The notes under the pieces were generated by a model that worked only from the letters and a program-made list of their open reading frames with translations, was not told where the DNA came from and did not search any database. From Segniliparus rotundus DSM 44985 (GTDB taxonomy: Bacteria; Actinomycetota; Actinomycetes; Mycobacteriales; Mycobacteriaceae): 64,000 nucleotides of DNA. Shown piece by piece: positions 45,363 through 55,535 of the stretch; the stretch's first letter is position 1, and each line of letters starts with the position of its first letter. Both the position numbers and the translations under genes were made by a program. The DNA lies in the NCBI RefSeq assembly GCF_000092825.1, contig NC_014168.1, positions 1,479,946-1,543,945 of the forward strand. Direction: 5' to 3'.

Positions 45363-45368
45363 TAGGCT
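45363..45368 (+). promoter_or_regulatory. -10 element of a leaderless P1 peptidase gene
   Basis: TAGGCT lies exactly 6 nt before the ATG at 45375, and no Shine-Dalgarno is present. The 196-nt gap to the divergent island gene (45178) shows no other gene. Confidence 0.5.
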
Positions 45369-45374
45369 CGGCGT

Positions 45375-46424
45375 ATGCCGCACAGCGCCGAGCACGACCG
45401 AATCACCGATGTCGCGGGTGTGCTCGTGGGCCACTGCCACCGCGTCGACCTCGCCTCCGGTTGGGCCACAGGGACCACGGCGGTGCTCGTGCCCGACGGC
45501 GCGGTGGCGGCTGTGGACGCGCGCGGCGGCGCGACCGGGACACGCGAGACAGACGCGCTCTCACCGGGCAAGTCGGTGACCCAAGCACATGCGGTTGTGC
45601 TCTCTGGCGGCAGCGCCTACGGGCTTGCCGCCGCGGACGGGACGATGCGGTGGTTGGAAGAGCGCGGCCACGGCGTCAGCGCCCCTGGTTGGGGCGGCGT
45701 GGTGCCGATCGTCCCCGCCGCTGTGCTTTTCGACTTGCCGCTCGGGTCTTGGTCGGCCCGGCCGGACGCGGATTTCGGCTATCGCGCGGCGCAGTCGGCA
45801 AACGCGGAGTTCGCCACCGGCGTGGTCGGCGCTGGGGCGGGCGCGACCGCCGGGCAGCTCAAAGGCGGGATCGGCACGGCCAGCGCCGTCGTGTCCTCCG
45901 GCCTTGCGCAGGGGGCCAAGGTCGGGGCGCTCGTCGCGGTGAACTCCTCGGGCTCGGTGTACGACCCGCACACCGGCAGCCTCTGGGGCGAATTGGCGTT
46001 CCCGTTGGCCAAGCGCAGGTTCCCCGTGTTGACAGGGGAGGCGTTGGCGTTGCTCGCCGAGCGGGCGCGGGCCAACGCCGAGGAGGGCTTGATCGGCTTC
46101 AACACGACGATCGGGGTGGTGGCCACCGATATGGCGCTCTCCCGAGACGCGTGTCTGCGTCTGGCGGGCGCGGCGCAGGACGGACTGGCCCGCGCGGTGC
46201 GTCCGGCGCATGGGCCCTTCGACGGCGATGCGATTTTCGCGCTCTCGACGGGAAAAGGGCCGCAGGCTTTCGACCGGCTCGTGGAGCTGGCCGGGCTCGG
46301 CGAGCTGTGCGAGGCGGCGGCGCACTGCGTGGAACGGGCGATCGTGGACGCCGTCGTCTCCGCTTCCCCGCTCGGCGGATACCCCTCGTATCGCGACCTC
46401 ATTGATCCGAAAAATTCTTTGTGA
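45375..46424 (+). CDS. P1-family (DmpA-like) peptidase (Rv1333-like)
   Basis: A 349-residue N-terminal-nucleophile hydrolase of the DmpA/L-aminopeptidase family, which self-cleaves to two chains. The marks are [70 protein letters not shown], and the cleavage-region [16 protein letters not shown], where the Ser after Asn is the probable nucleophile. In mycobacteria this gene directly follows DUF2017; here the island separates them. It runs straight into murI with a 49-nt gap, without the cysO-cysM-mec genes found there in M. tuberculosis. Confidence 0.9.
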   Translation: MPHSAEHDRITDVAGVLVGHCHRVDLASGWATGTTAVLVPDGAVAAVDARGGATGTRETDALSPGKSVTQAHAVVLSGGSAYGLAAADGTMRWLEERGHGVSAPGWGGVVPIVPAAVLFDLPLGSWSARPDADFGYRAAQSANAEFATGVVGAGAGATAGQLKGGIGTASAVVSSGLAQGAKVGALVAVNSSGSVYDPHTGSLWGELAFPLAKRRFPVLTGEALALLAERARANAEEGLIGFNTTIGVVATDMALSRDACLRLAGAAQDGLARAVRPAHGPFDGDAIFALSTGKGPQAFDRLVELAGLGELCEAAAHCVERAIVDAVVSASPLGGYPSYRDLIDPKNSL

Positions 46425-46473
46425 ACAGCGATTTCCCGTATCCTGCCGAGCGTTTCTGCTAATCTTGGCATCC

Positions 46474-47298
46474 ATGCGCCGCCCGAACCCCGAAGCTCCT
46501 ATCGGAGTCTTTGACTCCGGAGTCGGCGGCCTCACCGTCGCGCGCGCCGTCGCCGATCTGCTGCCGCACGAAGCAATGCGCTACGTCGCGGACTCGGCCC
46601 ACCAACCGTATGGGCCTCAGTCCGTCGCCCAAGTCCGCAGGCACGCGTTGGCCGTGCTCGACTCCTTGGTCGACGAAGGCGTCAAAATGCTCGTCATCGC
46701 CTGCAACTCGGCTTCGGTGGCATGCCTGGCCGACGCCAGGGAGCGCTACCCGGTCCCAGTGGTGGAAGTGGTGCTGCCCGCTGTGCGCAGCGCCTTGGCT
46801 GCCACCCGGTCCGGACGCATCGGGGTGATCGGCACCCGGATCACCATCGCCTCGCGCGCCTACGAAGACTCGTTCGCGGCGGTGGCCCCGCACACGAGCG
46901 TCGTGTCCGCGCCGTGCCCGCGATTCGTGGACTTCATCGAGCAAGGCGTCGTTTCAGGACCGGAGCTTGAGGCGTTGGCGCTCGAATACCTCGCGCCGCT
47001 CACAGCGGCGGACGTGGACGTGCTGGTGCTCGGCTGCACGCACTACCCGTTGTTGGCGGACTTGATCGGCGCTGTCATGGGCCCGGACGTGCGCCTCGTG
47101 TCGCCGTCGGAGGAGACGGCCAAAGACATCGCGCGGATTCTCGCCGCCGAAGGGACCGCCCGCCCTGCGGCGCAGGGCCCGGCTTCGGTGCTGGTGACGC
47201 AGACCGGAGCGTCCGAGCAACTGCTCCAATGGGCCGGCGGCCTGCTCGGTTCCCGGCTTTTGCCGCACTCGCGCTGGACCCGGCGAGCGGCGGTCTGA
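46474..47298 (+). CDS. murI: Glutamate racemase
   Basis: MurI makes D-glutamate for peptidoglycan. The 274-residue protein has [17 protein letters not shown] (catalytic Asp/Ser), [10 protein letters not shown] (first Cys), and [10 protein letters not shown] (second Cys and His). The ATG at 46474 follows TAATCT by 8 nt, which may be its -10. The length is typical. The next gene starts 21 nt downstream. Confidence 0.97.
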   Translation: MRRPNPEAPIGVFDSGVGGLTVARAVADLLPHEAMRYVADSAHQPYGPQSVAQVRRHALAVLDSLVDEGVKMLVIACNSASVACLADARERYPVPVVEVVLPAVRSALAATRSGRIGVIGTRITIASRAYEDSFAAVAPHTSVVSAPCPRFVDFIEQGVVSGPELEALALEYLAPLTAADVDVLVLGCTHYPLLADLIGAVMGPDVRLVSPSEETAKDIARILAAEGTARPAAQGPASVLVTQTGASEQLLQWAGGLLGSRLLPHSRWTRRAAV

Positions 47299-47319
47299 GA
47301 AACATGGGAAGATAGTCGC

Positions 47320-48117
47320 GTGCGTCTCACCGTTCTCGGATGCTCCGGCAGTGTCACGGGTCCGGACTCGCCAGCCTCGGGCTATTTGGTGACCGCTCCG
47401 GACGCTCCGCCGCTTGCTGTCGACTTCGGCGGCGGTGTTTTGGGCGCGTTGCAGCGCCACGCCAATCCGAACGATGTGACGGTGCTGCTGTCGCATTTGC
47501 ACGCCGACCACTGCCTGGACATACCCGGTCTGCTTGTGTGGCGGCGCTACGGCCCCGATCCCGCTGTGGAGCGGGCTTTGCTCTACGGGCCGCCCGACGC
47601 GGCGCTGCGCCTGGGCGTCGCCTCGGCAGAAATCGGCGGGGAGTGCGACGACCTCTCCGACACGTTGGAGGTGCGTTCGTGGGTGGAGCGTGAGCCGGTG
47701 CGGTTCGGGGAGCTCTCGGTGACGCCTTTCGAGGTCTTCCACCCGCCGCAGTCCTATGGCTTTCGGATCGAGGACTCTTCCGGGGCGGTGCTGGCCTACA
47801 GCGGCGACACGGGCCTCTGCGACGCGGTGGAAGAGCTGGCCCGAGGGGCAGACCTGTTCCTCTGCGAGGCTTCGTGGACTCATGATCCTGGGAACCGGCC
47901 GCTGGGGGTGCACCTCTCTGGCACGGAAGCCGGCGAGGTCGCGCGCCGCGCTGGCGCGGCGGAACTGCTCATCACGCACGTTCCGCCATGGACTTCTCGG
48001 GAAGACGTGCTCGCAGAAGCGCGCGCCGCGTTCAACGGCCCGGTTCGGTTGGCGAACGCCTCCGACATCTTTGAAGTGGTCAAAAGCGGCAGCTCGGTGC
48101 GCCGTCCGGGGCGCTGA
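47320..48117 (+). CDS. MBL-fold phosphodiesterase (Rv1339-like)
   Basis: A 265-residue metallo-beta-lactamase-fold enzyme. The metal motif HLHADHCLD is visible, with downstream AYSGDTGLCDA, HLSGTEAGEVARRAG and LITHVPPW. M. tuberculosis Rv1339, in the same position after murI, has been described as an atypical class II cAMP phosphodiesterase; that activity is inferred by homology and synteny. The start is a GTG at 47320. Confidence 0.92.
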   Translation: MRLTVLGCSGSVTGPDSPASGYLVTAPDAPPLAVDFGGGVLGALQRHANPNDVTVLLSHLHADHCLDIPGLLVWRRYGPDPAVERALLYGPPDAALRLGVASAEIGGECDDLSDTLEVRSWVEREPVRFGELSVTPFEVFHPPQSYGFRIEDSSGAVLAYSGDTGLCDAVEELARGADLFLCEASWTHDPGNRPLGVHLSGTEAGEVARRAGAAELLITHVPPWTSREDVLAEARAAFNGPVRLANASDIFEVVKSGSSVRRPGR

Positions 48118-48229
48118 GCGCCCCCCGGATCGCCGCGTGCCCGCCCGCCGCGAGCCCAGGGTCTTGCCCGTCGGGAGCGCCGGCCCGTCGGATCAGAGGG
48201 CAGACGGCGGTTTCTGAAGCGCTGCCCGA

Positions 48230-48235
48230 TAGGGT
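48230..48235 (+). promoter_or_regulatory. -10 element of leaderless rph
   Basis: TAGGGT lies exactly 6 nt before the rph ATG (48242) with no clear ribosome site between them. The preceding 112 nt after the phosphodiesterase gene hold no gene. Confidence 0.5.
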
Positions 48236-48241
48236 GGAAGC

Positions 48242-49027
48242 ATGACCACACGCCTCGACGGCCGTCACGACGATGAAATGCGCCCTGTGAAGATCACCCG
48301 AGGGTTCACCAGCAACCCGCCTGGATCGGTGCTGGTGGAATTCGGGCAGACCAGGGTGTTCTGCGCGGCCAGCGTCACCGAGGGGGTGCCGCGCTGGCGC
48401 AAGGGCACGGGGGAAGGCTGGCTCACGGCGGAGTACGCGATGCTGCCCGCCGCCACCGCCACCCGCAACGACCGGGAGTCCGTGAAGGGCAAACTGGGCG
48501 GCCGCACCCAAGAGATCAGCAGACTGATCGGCCGCTCGCTGCGCGCGTGCATCGACTTGGCCGCCTTGGGCGAGAACACTATTTCGGTGGACTGCGATGT
48601 GCTGCAGGCGGACGGCGGCACCCGGACCGCGGCCATCACCGGAGCATTTGTCGCGCTCTCCGACGCGGTGACGTGGCTCGCCGCCAGCGGACGCCTCGCC
48701 GATCCGCAGCCGATCTCGTGCGGCATCGCCGCGGTCTCGGTCGGCGTTGTGGACGGTCGGGTGCGCCTGGACCTGCCGTACGAGGAGGACGCGCGCGCAG
48801 AGGTGGACATGAACGTCGTCGCGACCGACACCGGGGCCTTGGTCGAAGTGCAGGGCACCGCCGAAGGCGCGACTTTTCACCGCAAAACGCTCGACAAGCT
48901 GCTGGACCTCGCTTTTTCCGGCATTGAGCGGCTTGTGGCCGCGCAACAGGAGGCGCTCGCGCTGCCGTACCCCGGCACGTTGCCCGATCCGCCGTCCAGC
49001 GGCAAGAAGAAAGGCTTCGGCGCGTAG
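48242..49027 (+). CDS. rph: Ribonuclease PH
   Basis: RNase PH trims tRNA 3' ends phosphorolytically. The 261-residue protein has [62 protein letters not shown], and [17 protein letters not shown] with the catalytic Asp residues near [16 protein letters not shown]. The length is normal. rdgB begins 3 nt after its stop, as in Rv1340-Rv1341. Confidence 0.98.
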   Translation: MTTRLDGRHDDEMRPVKITRGFTSNPPGSVLVEFGQTRVFCAASVTEGVPRWRKGTGEGWLTAEYAMLPAATATRNDRESVKGKLGGRTQEISRLIGRSLRACIDLAALGENTISVDCDVLQADGGTRTAAITGAFVALSDAVTWLAASGRLADPQPISCGIAAVSVGVVDGRVRLDLPYEEDARAEVDMNVVATDTGALVEVQGTAEGATFHRKTLDKLLDLAFSGIERLVAAQQEALALPYPGTLPDPPSSGKKKGFGA

Positions 49028-49029
49028 CC

Positions 49030-49653
49030 GTGGCGGAGCTGCTCCTCGCGTCCGCGAACGCGAAAAAGCTCGCCGAACTCCGACGCATCCTCGTGAGGGC
49101 CGGAGTCGACGGACTTGCCGTGCTGGGCCTGGACGAAGCCGCCGACTACGAGCTGCCCGCGGAGACCGGGACGAGCTTTGAGGAGAACGCCCTCATCAAG
49201 GCCCGCGCGGGAGCCGTCGCGACGGGGTTGCCGACGCTCGCCGACGACTCAGGGTTCGCCGTTGACGCGCTTTCGGGCATGCCCGGCGTGCTGTCCGCGA
49301 GATGGGCGGGTTCGCGGGCGGGCGACGAGGCGAACCGGCATCTGCTGTTAGAGCAGATGCGGGATTTCGCCCCGCCGCAGCGGCGGGCGAGGTTCGTCTC
49401 GGTGTGCGCCCTTGTCGTTGCGGGCAGCGCAGACGGGCGATCAGGCGCGGAAATCCTCACCCGGGGAGAATGGGCGGGCTCTGTCGCCGTAGCGGCTTCT
49501 GGCGCCGGGGGGTTCGGCTACGACCCGGTTTTCCTGCCCGACGACGCGCAGGGCCGCACTGCGGCCCAGTTGGAGCCTGAGGAAAAAGACGCGCTCAGCC
49601 ACAGGGGGGCGGCGCTCGCCAAAATGCTGCCGCATCTCGCCGCGTTGCGCTGA
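49030..49653 (+). CDS. rdgB: XTP/dITP diphosphatase (RdgB/HAM1)
   Basis: A house-cleaning pyrophosphatase that removes dITP and XTP. The 207-residue protein has the N-terminal LLLASANAKKLAELRRIL, ETGTSFEENALIKARAGA, DDSGFAVDALSGMPGVLSARWAG, GAGGFGYDPVFLPD, and the C-terminal SHRGAALAKML-type motif. The start is a GTG at 49030, 3 nt after rph. Confidence 0.97.
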   Translation: MAELLLASANAKKLAELRRILVRAGVDGLAVLGLDEAADYELPAETGTSFEENALIKARAGAVATGLPTLADDSGFAVDALSGMPGVLSARWAGSRAGDEANRHLLLEQMRDFAPPQRRARFVSVCALVVAGSADGRSGAEILTRGEWAGSVAVAASGAGGFGYDPVFLPDDAQGRTAAQLEPEEKDALSHRGAALAKMLPHLAALR

Positions 49654-49690
49654 CCGAGTTGGCGCGTGCTGGTGTCAGGCCGTGCGTCGG

Positions 49691-50404
49691 TCAGTCGCCC
49701 AGCCGCGCGCTGCTGTCGAGCGCGAGCAGGTCGCCGCGCATTGAGCCCCAGTTGCTTTGGGCGCACACGATGACGCTGTGGACGATGTACGTCGTGGACG
49801 ACGAGTCGTCGTGGACGAAGGTGTAGCGAAGGACCTCCACGACGCGGTTGCCCTGTTTCGTCGTGACGGCCACGATGCCGGCGATGGAGGGGTTGCCCTG
49901 GTAGGGCGTGTCCGTCGTCCCTTGGACCTTGCCCGCCGCGTCGATGTCGGCGTTGGCGGCGGCCACCAGGTCCGCAATTGGCGGATTCGCGGACAATTTG
50001 TACACGTCGATGTGCATGAGGGCGGCAAGGCCGTCGTCGCCTGCGGGCAGCGACACAGCAACTTGCTGTTCGGGGCCGTCCGGTTTCTCCTGCTGCCAAT
50101 CGCTCGGCGGGCGCAACGTGACCGTCAGGCCTTGCCCTGCGCCGGAAGGATAGGCGGAGACGCCGTGTTGTTTCAGGTAGTCGTTCAGGCCCGTCCCCGT
50201 CGCATCGGAAGCCGAGTCGTGCGAGCTGTCTGACGCGCCCGGTTCCGCCACCGGTGTGTCCACGCCGATATTCGTGATTTGCGGATCATGCGCCAAATCG
50301 ATGTTGTCCTCCGGCAGCGACGCCCTGCCCCGGACGGTTTGCGTGCAGGCGGCGGTCACACATACGCCGAGACACAGCAGCAGCGCGGCCAGCTTCAGCC
50401 TCAT
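49691..50404 (-). CDS. LpqN/LpqT-family lipoprotein
   Basis: A 237-residue predicted lipoprotein. The signal peptide LKLAALLLCLGVCVTAAC ends in a lipobox-like Cys, followed by a Ser/Asp-rich linker. The ~160-residue domain matches the LpqN plan: LNDYLKQHGVSAYP, TVTLRPPSDWQQ, ALMHIDVYKLSAN, GIVAVTTKQGNRVVEVLRYTFVHDD and HSVIVCAQ. In mycobacteria these proteins lie in the envelope and some interact with mycolyl-transport proteins (family knowledge). The start is an ATG at 50404. It is convergent with rdgB. Confidence 0.85.
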   Translation of the reverse strand: MRLKLAALLLCLGVCVTAACTQTVRGRASLPEDNIDLAHDPQITNIGVDTPVAEPGASDSSHDSASDATGTGLNDYLKQHGVSAYPSGAGQGLTVTLRPPSDWQQEKPDGPEQQVAVSLPAGDDGLAALMHIDVYKLSANPPIADLVAAANADIDAAGKVQGTTDTPYQGNPSIAGIVAVTTKQGNRVVEVLRYTFVHDDSSSTTYIVHSVIVCAQSNWGSMRGDLLALDSSARLGD

Positions 50405-50454
50405 TGCGCCGACTGTGGGCGAAGAAGAACGCCGCGCGCGCGCAGATCCCATGG

Positions 50455-50838
50455 TCACAGAGCTGTCTCGGCGTGCGCGCCGGCGATCGAGGATCGGACT
50501 TCGCGGGTCCGTTTGCGCTCGATGATGAAGGAAAGGAACGGCACGGTCCCCGCGATCAAGGTGACGAGCGTTCGTTTCGGCTGGAACCGCGCTTTGAGCG
50601 ACAGGTCGAGCGCCGTGATGAGATAGATGAAGTAGAACCAGCCGTGGGCCACGCCGATGTACTTCGCCCAGCTGGGACGCACACCGCCGAAGTGCGGGAT
50701 GACGAGGTAGTGGTAGGCGACCTCTGCGGTGAGCACGAGCAACCACACGCCCGTCGCCCAGGCCATCACCTGGAACCGCCGCAAAGCGGCCAGTATCTGG
50801 GCTGGGGTGAATCGACGCGACGGCGGGGGCTCGGTCAT
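50455..50838 (-). CDS. DUF3817 family membrane protein (Rv1342c-like)
   Basis: A 127-residue protein with three transmembrane helices. It has the DUF3817 pattern FQVMAWATGVWLLVLTAEVAYHYLV, KYIGVAHGWFYFIYLITALDL, and LVTLIAGTVPFLSFIIERKR. GAGAGGAAC precedes the ATG at 50838. It overlaps the stop of the upstream gene by 4 nt. This rdgB/DUF3817/membrane-protein set matches Rv1341-Rv1343c. Confidence 0.92.
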   Translation of the reverse strand: MTEPPPSRRFTPAQILAALRRFQVMAWATGVWLLVLTAEVAYHYLVIPHFGGVRPSWAKYIGVAHGWFYFIYLITALDLSLKARFQPKRTLVTLIAGTVPFLSFIIERKRTREVRSSIAGAHAETAL

Positions 50839-51287
50839 CGGCTGTTCCTCTCGGCTGGTGCTGTGTGTTCGGCGAGCTCTGCGAGCAGAGCGTTGTAGGC
50901 GGCCAACCCTGGATGCGTTCGGTCGGCGGCCTGGTTGGACGGGGCAGGCTCCGGCAGCGGCGGCATGGCGGAGGACTCGCGCGGCACGGCGGACACGTCG
51001 CGGCCTTCGCGGCTTTGCCGCACCAAGCCGAAGAAACGAAGGTAGCTGTAGACCGTGAACACTGCGAAGAGCGGCCATTGCAGGGCGTAGCCAAGGTTCT
51101 GGAATGTGCCGCCGGACTCGTGGAATCGCCGCCATTGCCAGAGGCCGAGCAGCAGGCAGACGCAGCACGCGAGGAACGTGAGCATCAGCAGGGCGGGGTG
51201 GTGGCCGCCGCGTTGGCGGCGGGGCTCGAGAAATGCCGATCCCAGCCCGGCGCGCTGCGCCTGCTGCTGTTCATCGGGCTGGGACAC
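50835..51287 (-). CDS. Small membrane protein (Rv1343c/LprD-like by position)
   Basis: A 150-residue protein with two transmembrane helices (PALLMLTFLACCVCLLLGLWQW and YALQWPLFAVFTVYSYLRFFGLV) and an EAP-rich cytosolic C-terminus. The segment FLACCVCLLLGLWQWRRFHESGGTFQNLGYALQWPLF recalls SURF1/LprD-type small proteins of this locus. The start is a GTG at 51287 and its stop overlaps DUF3817. The function is unknown. Confidence 0.8.
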   Translation of the reverse strand: MSQPDEQQQAQRAGLGSAFLEPRRQRGGHHPALLMLTFLACCVCLLLGLWQWRRFHESGGTFQNLGYALQWPLFAVFTVYSYLRFFGLVRQSREGRDVSAVPRESSAMPPLPEPAPSNQAADRTHPGLAAYNALLAELAEHTAPAERNSR

Positions 51288-51313
51288 AGCTCCACTCTAC
51301 TGGGTTGGCCTGC

Positions 51314-51375
51314 CCCGACTGGTTGGCCCTGCCCCGCAGGATATGCGCGCAGCGGGGCAGGGCCAACCAGTCGGG
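51314..51375. repeat. 24-bp perfect inverted repeat in a divergent intergenic region
   Basis: Two exact 24-nt inverted arms (51314-51337 and 51352-51375) with a 14-nt loop lie between the GTG at 51287 (minus) and tRNA-Leu (plus). The site is upstream of both transcripts, so it does not terminate either annotated gene. It could be a regulatory structure, an insertion-derived palindrome, or the remains of a terminator from a lost gene. Confidence 0.75.
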
Positions 51376-51400
51376 CGGGCGGTTCGCGGCCGGAGTGCGT

Positions 51401-51406
51401 TAGCCT
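51401..51406 (+). promoter_or_regulatory. Candidate -10 of tRNA-Leu
   Basis: TAGCCT ends 10 nt before the mature 5' end of the tRNA. No clear -35 was seen. Confidence 0.4.
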
Positions 51407-51416
51407 AGGAAGGCAC

Positions 51417-51497
51417 GCGTGAGTGGCGAAACTGGCAGACGCGCCAGATTTAGGTTCTGGTGTCTTCGACGTGAGGGTTCGAGTCCCTCCTCGCGCA
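51417..51497 (+). tRNA. tRNA-Leu (anticodon UAG)
   Basis: A cloverleaf can be folded by hand. The acceptor stem GCGTGAG/CTCGCGC has one G-U pair and discriminator A at 51497. The D-arm has GCGAAACTGGCAGACGC, the anticodon stem CCAGA/TCTGG closes the loop TTTAGGT with anticodon TAG, there is an extended variable region (TGTCTTCGACGT), and the T-arm is GAGGG TTCGAGT CCCTC. The long variable arm and UAG anticodon identify leucine. CCA is not encoded. The next gene starts at 51500. Confidence 0.95.
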
Positions 51498-51499
51498 CT

Positions 51500-52246
51500 A
51501 TGACGACGCATATCGTGGTGATGAACTGCAATACCTCCGAGCCGATGACCGAGGCCATTGGCGCGCACGCGCGCGCCGCTGCACGCGAAGGAACCCGCAT
51601 CAGCGCCCTGCGCCCGTCGTGGGGGCCGGAGTCCGCGGAGGGGAACTACGACAGTTTTGTGACGGCTGCGGCGGTCCTGGACCGGTTGCACACGCTGGAT
51701 TTCCCGTTTGACGCGCTGGTCATGGCGGGCTTCGGCGAGCACGGCCGAGAGGGCGCGCGCGAGCTGCTCGACGTGCCGGTCATCGATATCACCGAAGCCG
51801 CCGCCCAGTTCGCGATGCTGCTCGGGCGCTCCTACGGGGTGGTGACCACGTTGAGCAGGGCAGTGGGCCAGATCGAAGACAGTTTGCGCCTCGCGGGACT
51901 GTTTGAGCGCTGCGCTGGCGTCGTCGCGGCGGAGCTCGGCGTGCTGGAGCTGGAAGAGGACAGTGCGGCGGCAGCGGTCGTGGCCGCCTCGCGGGCTGTG
52001 CTCGACCGAGGGGCGGAGGTGCTTGTGCTGGGATGCGCTGGGATGACAAGGCTCGCCTCGGCGCTCGCGCAGCAGGTGGATGTTCCCGTTGTGGACGGCG
52101 TCGCCGCCGCGGTCAAACTCGCCGAGTCCCTTGTGGATCTGGGGCTCACGACGAGCAAACACGGCAGTTACGCTCGACCGCGCGAAAAGCGCAGGCCGGG
52201 TTGGCCGATCAGTCCGACTCCCGGCGGGCAGCCGAGGCAGCGCTGA
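51500..52246 (+). CDS. Asp/Glu/hydantoin racemase superfamily protein with a Gly in place of the first catalytic Cys
   Basis: A 248-residue protein with the hydantoin/allantoin racemase-like plan: HIVVMNCNTSEPMTEAI at the start, DALVMAGFGEHGREGARELLDVPVIDITEAAAQFA, SYGVVTTLSRAV, and VLVLGCAGMTRLA. Racemases of this family carry Cys in ..ACFG.. and ..GCAGM; here the first is Gly77 and only Cys179 remains. That is the arrangement of arylmalonate decarboxylase rather than a racemase. The ATG lies 3 nt after the tRNA, so no separate leader exists. It is convergent with the xanthine dehydrogenase operon; a role in purine or hydantoin metabolism is possible. Confidence 0.82.
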   Translation: MTTHIVVMNCNTSEPMTEAIGAHARAAAREGTRISALRPSWGPESAEGNYDSFVTAAAVLDRLHTLDFPFDALVMAGFGEHGREGARELLDVPVIDITEAAAQFAMLLGRSYGVVTTLSRAVGQIEDSLRLAGLFERCAGVVAAELGVLELEEDSAAAAVVAASRAVLDRGAEVLVLGCAGMTRLASALAQQVDVPVVDGVAAAVKLAESLVDLGLTTSKHGSYARPREKRRPGWPISPTPGGQPRQR

Positions 52247-52324
52247 CATTGGCCGCGTGAGGCTTTCCCCGCCGTGGACGCCCTGGTGCGCGGCGCCAGC
52301 GCGCGAGGCTGGCGGATGCCGGGC

Positions 52325-53186
52325 TCACTGATGTTGTGCCGTGATCCCGCGCGTCGCCCCCCGCGGCGGCAAAGCGGCCGCAGTCCGCCGTTCGAAGACG
52401 CGCACGAGGTCGGCGGCGATGCTCAGCGCAATGGTGGCGGGCTCCTTGCCGGTGATGTCGGCGAGGCCGACCGGCGTGGTGATGCGGCTGATGCTCGCCT
52501 CGGTGTGGCCGCCCTCCTCGACGAGCAATTTGCGGAATCTCGCCCATTTCGCGCTGGAGCCGATCAATCCGACCGAGGAAAACCGGTCCCGGCGCAGGAC
52601 CGCGTCGCACAACGCCGCGTCTTCGGCGTGGTCGTGCGTCATGATGAGGATATGGCAGTCGTCGGGCAGCTGGTCGAGGACAGTTTCCGGCAGGATCGGG
52701 GCGTGGTGCGCGTGGATCCGGGCCAGCGCGTCGTCGAGCACGGCGAGACGTTTTCGGTCGAGCTGTTCGGCCCGGCTGTCGATCACATGCAGATCCAGGT
52801 CGTGGCGTGCGAGGATCCGGGCGAGCTCGAAGCCGACGTGCCCGAAGCCGAAGACCGCCACAGCGGGCGGCACGGCGAGCGGCTCCACGAGCACGGTTGC
52901 TGCGCCGCCACAGCATTGCACGCCGTGGTCGCCGACCGCGCGGTCGCTCAGCGAGAACTCAACGAGCTCCGGCTGCGCCTCGGCCATGCCGATGAGCGCG
53001 CGCGCTCGTTCGACCATCGCCGCCTCGAGGCTGCCGCCGCCGATGGAACCCCACAGCCGGTCCGCGGAGACCACCATTTTCGCCCCGGCGAGCCGAGGAG
53101 CGTGTCCGCGCACCTTGGCCAAGGTGACGAGCACGCCGGGCTCGCGCCGATCCCGCAGCAGCGCCGCAGCGCCGATCCACGAGCTG

Positions 53187-53194
<8 letters not shown>
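52325..53194 (-). CDS. xdhC: XdhC-type molybdenum-cofactor insertion/sulfuration factor
   Basis: A 289-residue XdhC/CoxI-family protein that delivers sulfurated molybdenum cofactor to xanthine dehydrogenase. N-terminal domain: VLVTLAKVRGHAPRLAGAKMVV and GSIGGGSLEAAMVERAR. The central Cys motif GVQCCGGAATV follows, then a Rossmann domain, VAVFGFGHVGFELARIL, and ITTPVGLADITGKEPATIALSIAADLV. The ATG at 53194 overlaps the xdhB stop by 8 nt. It is the third gene of the operon xdhA-xdhB-xdhC. Confidence 0.93.
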
Positions 53195-55531
<2,337 letters not shown>

Positions 55532-55535
<4 letters not shown>

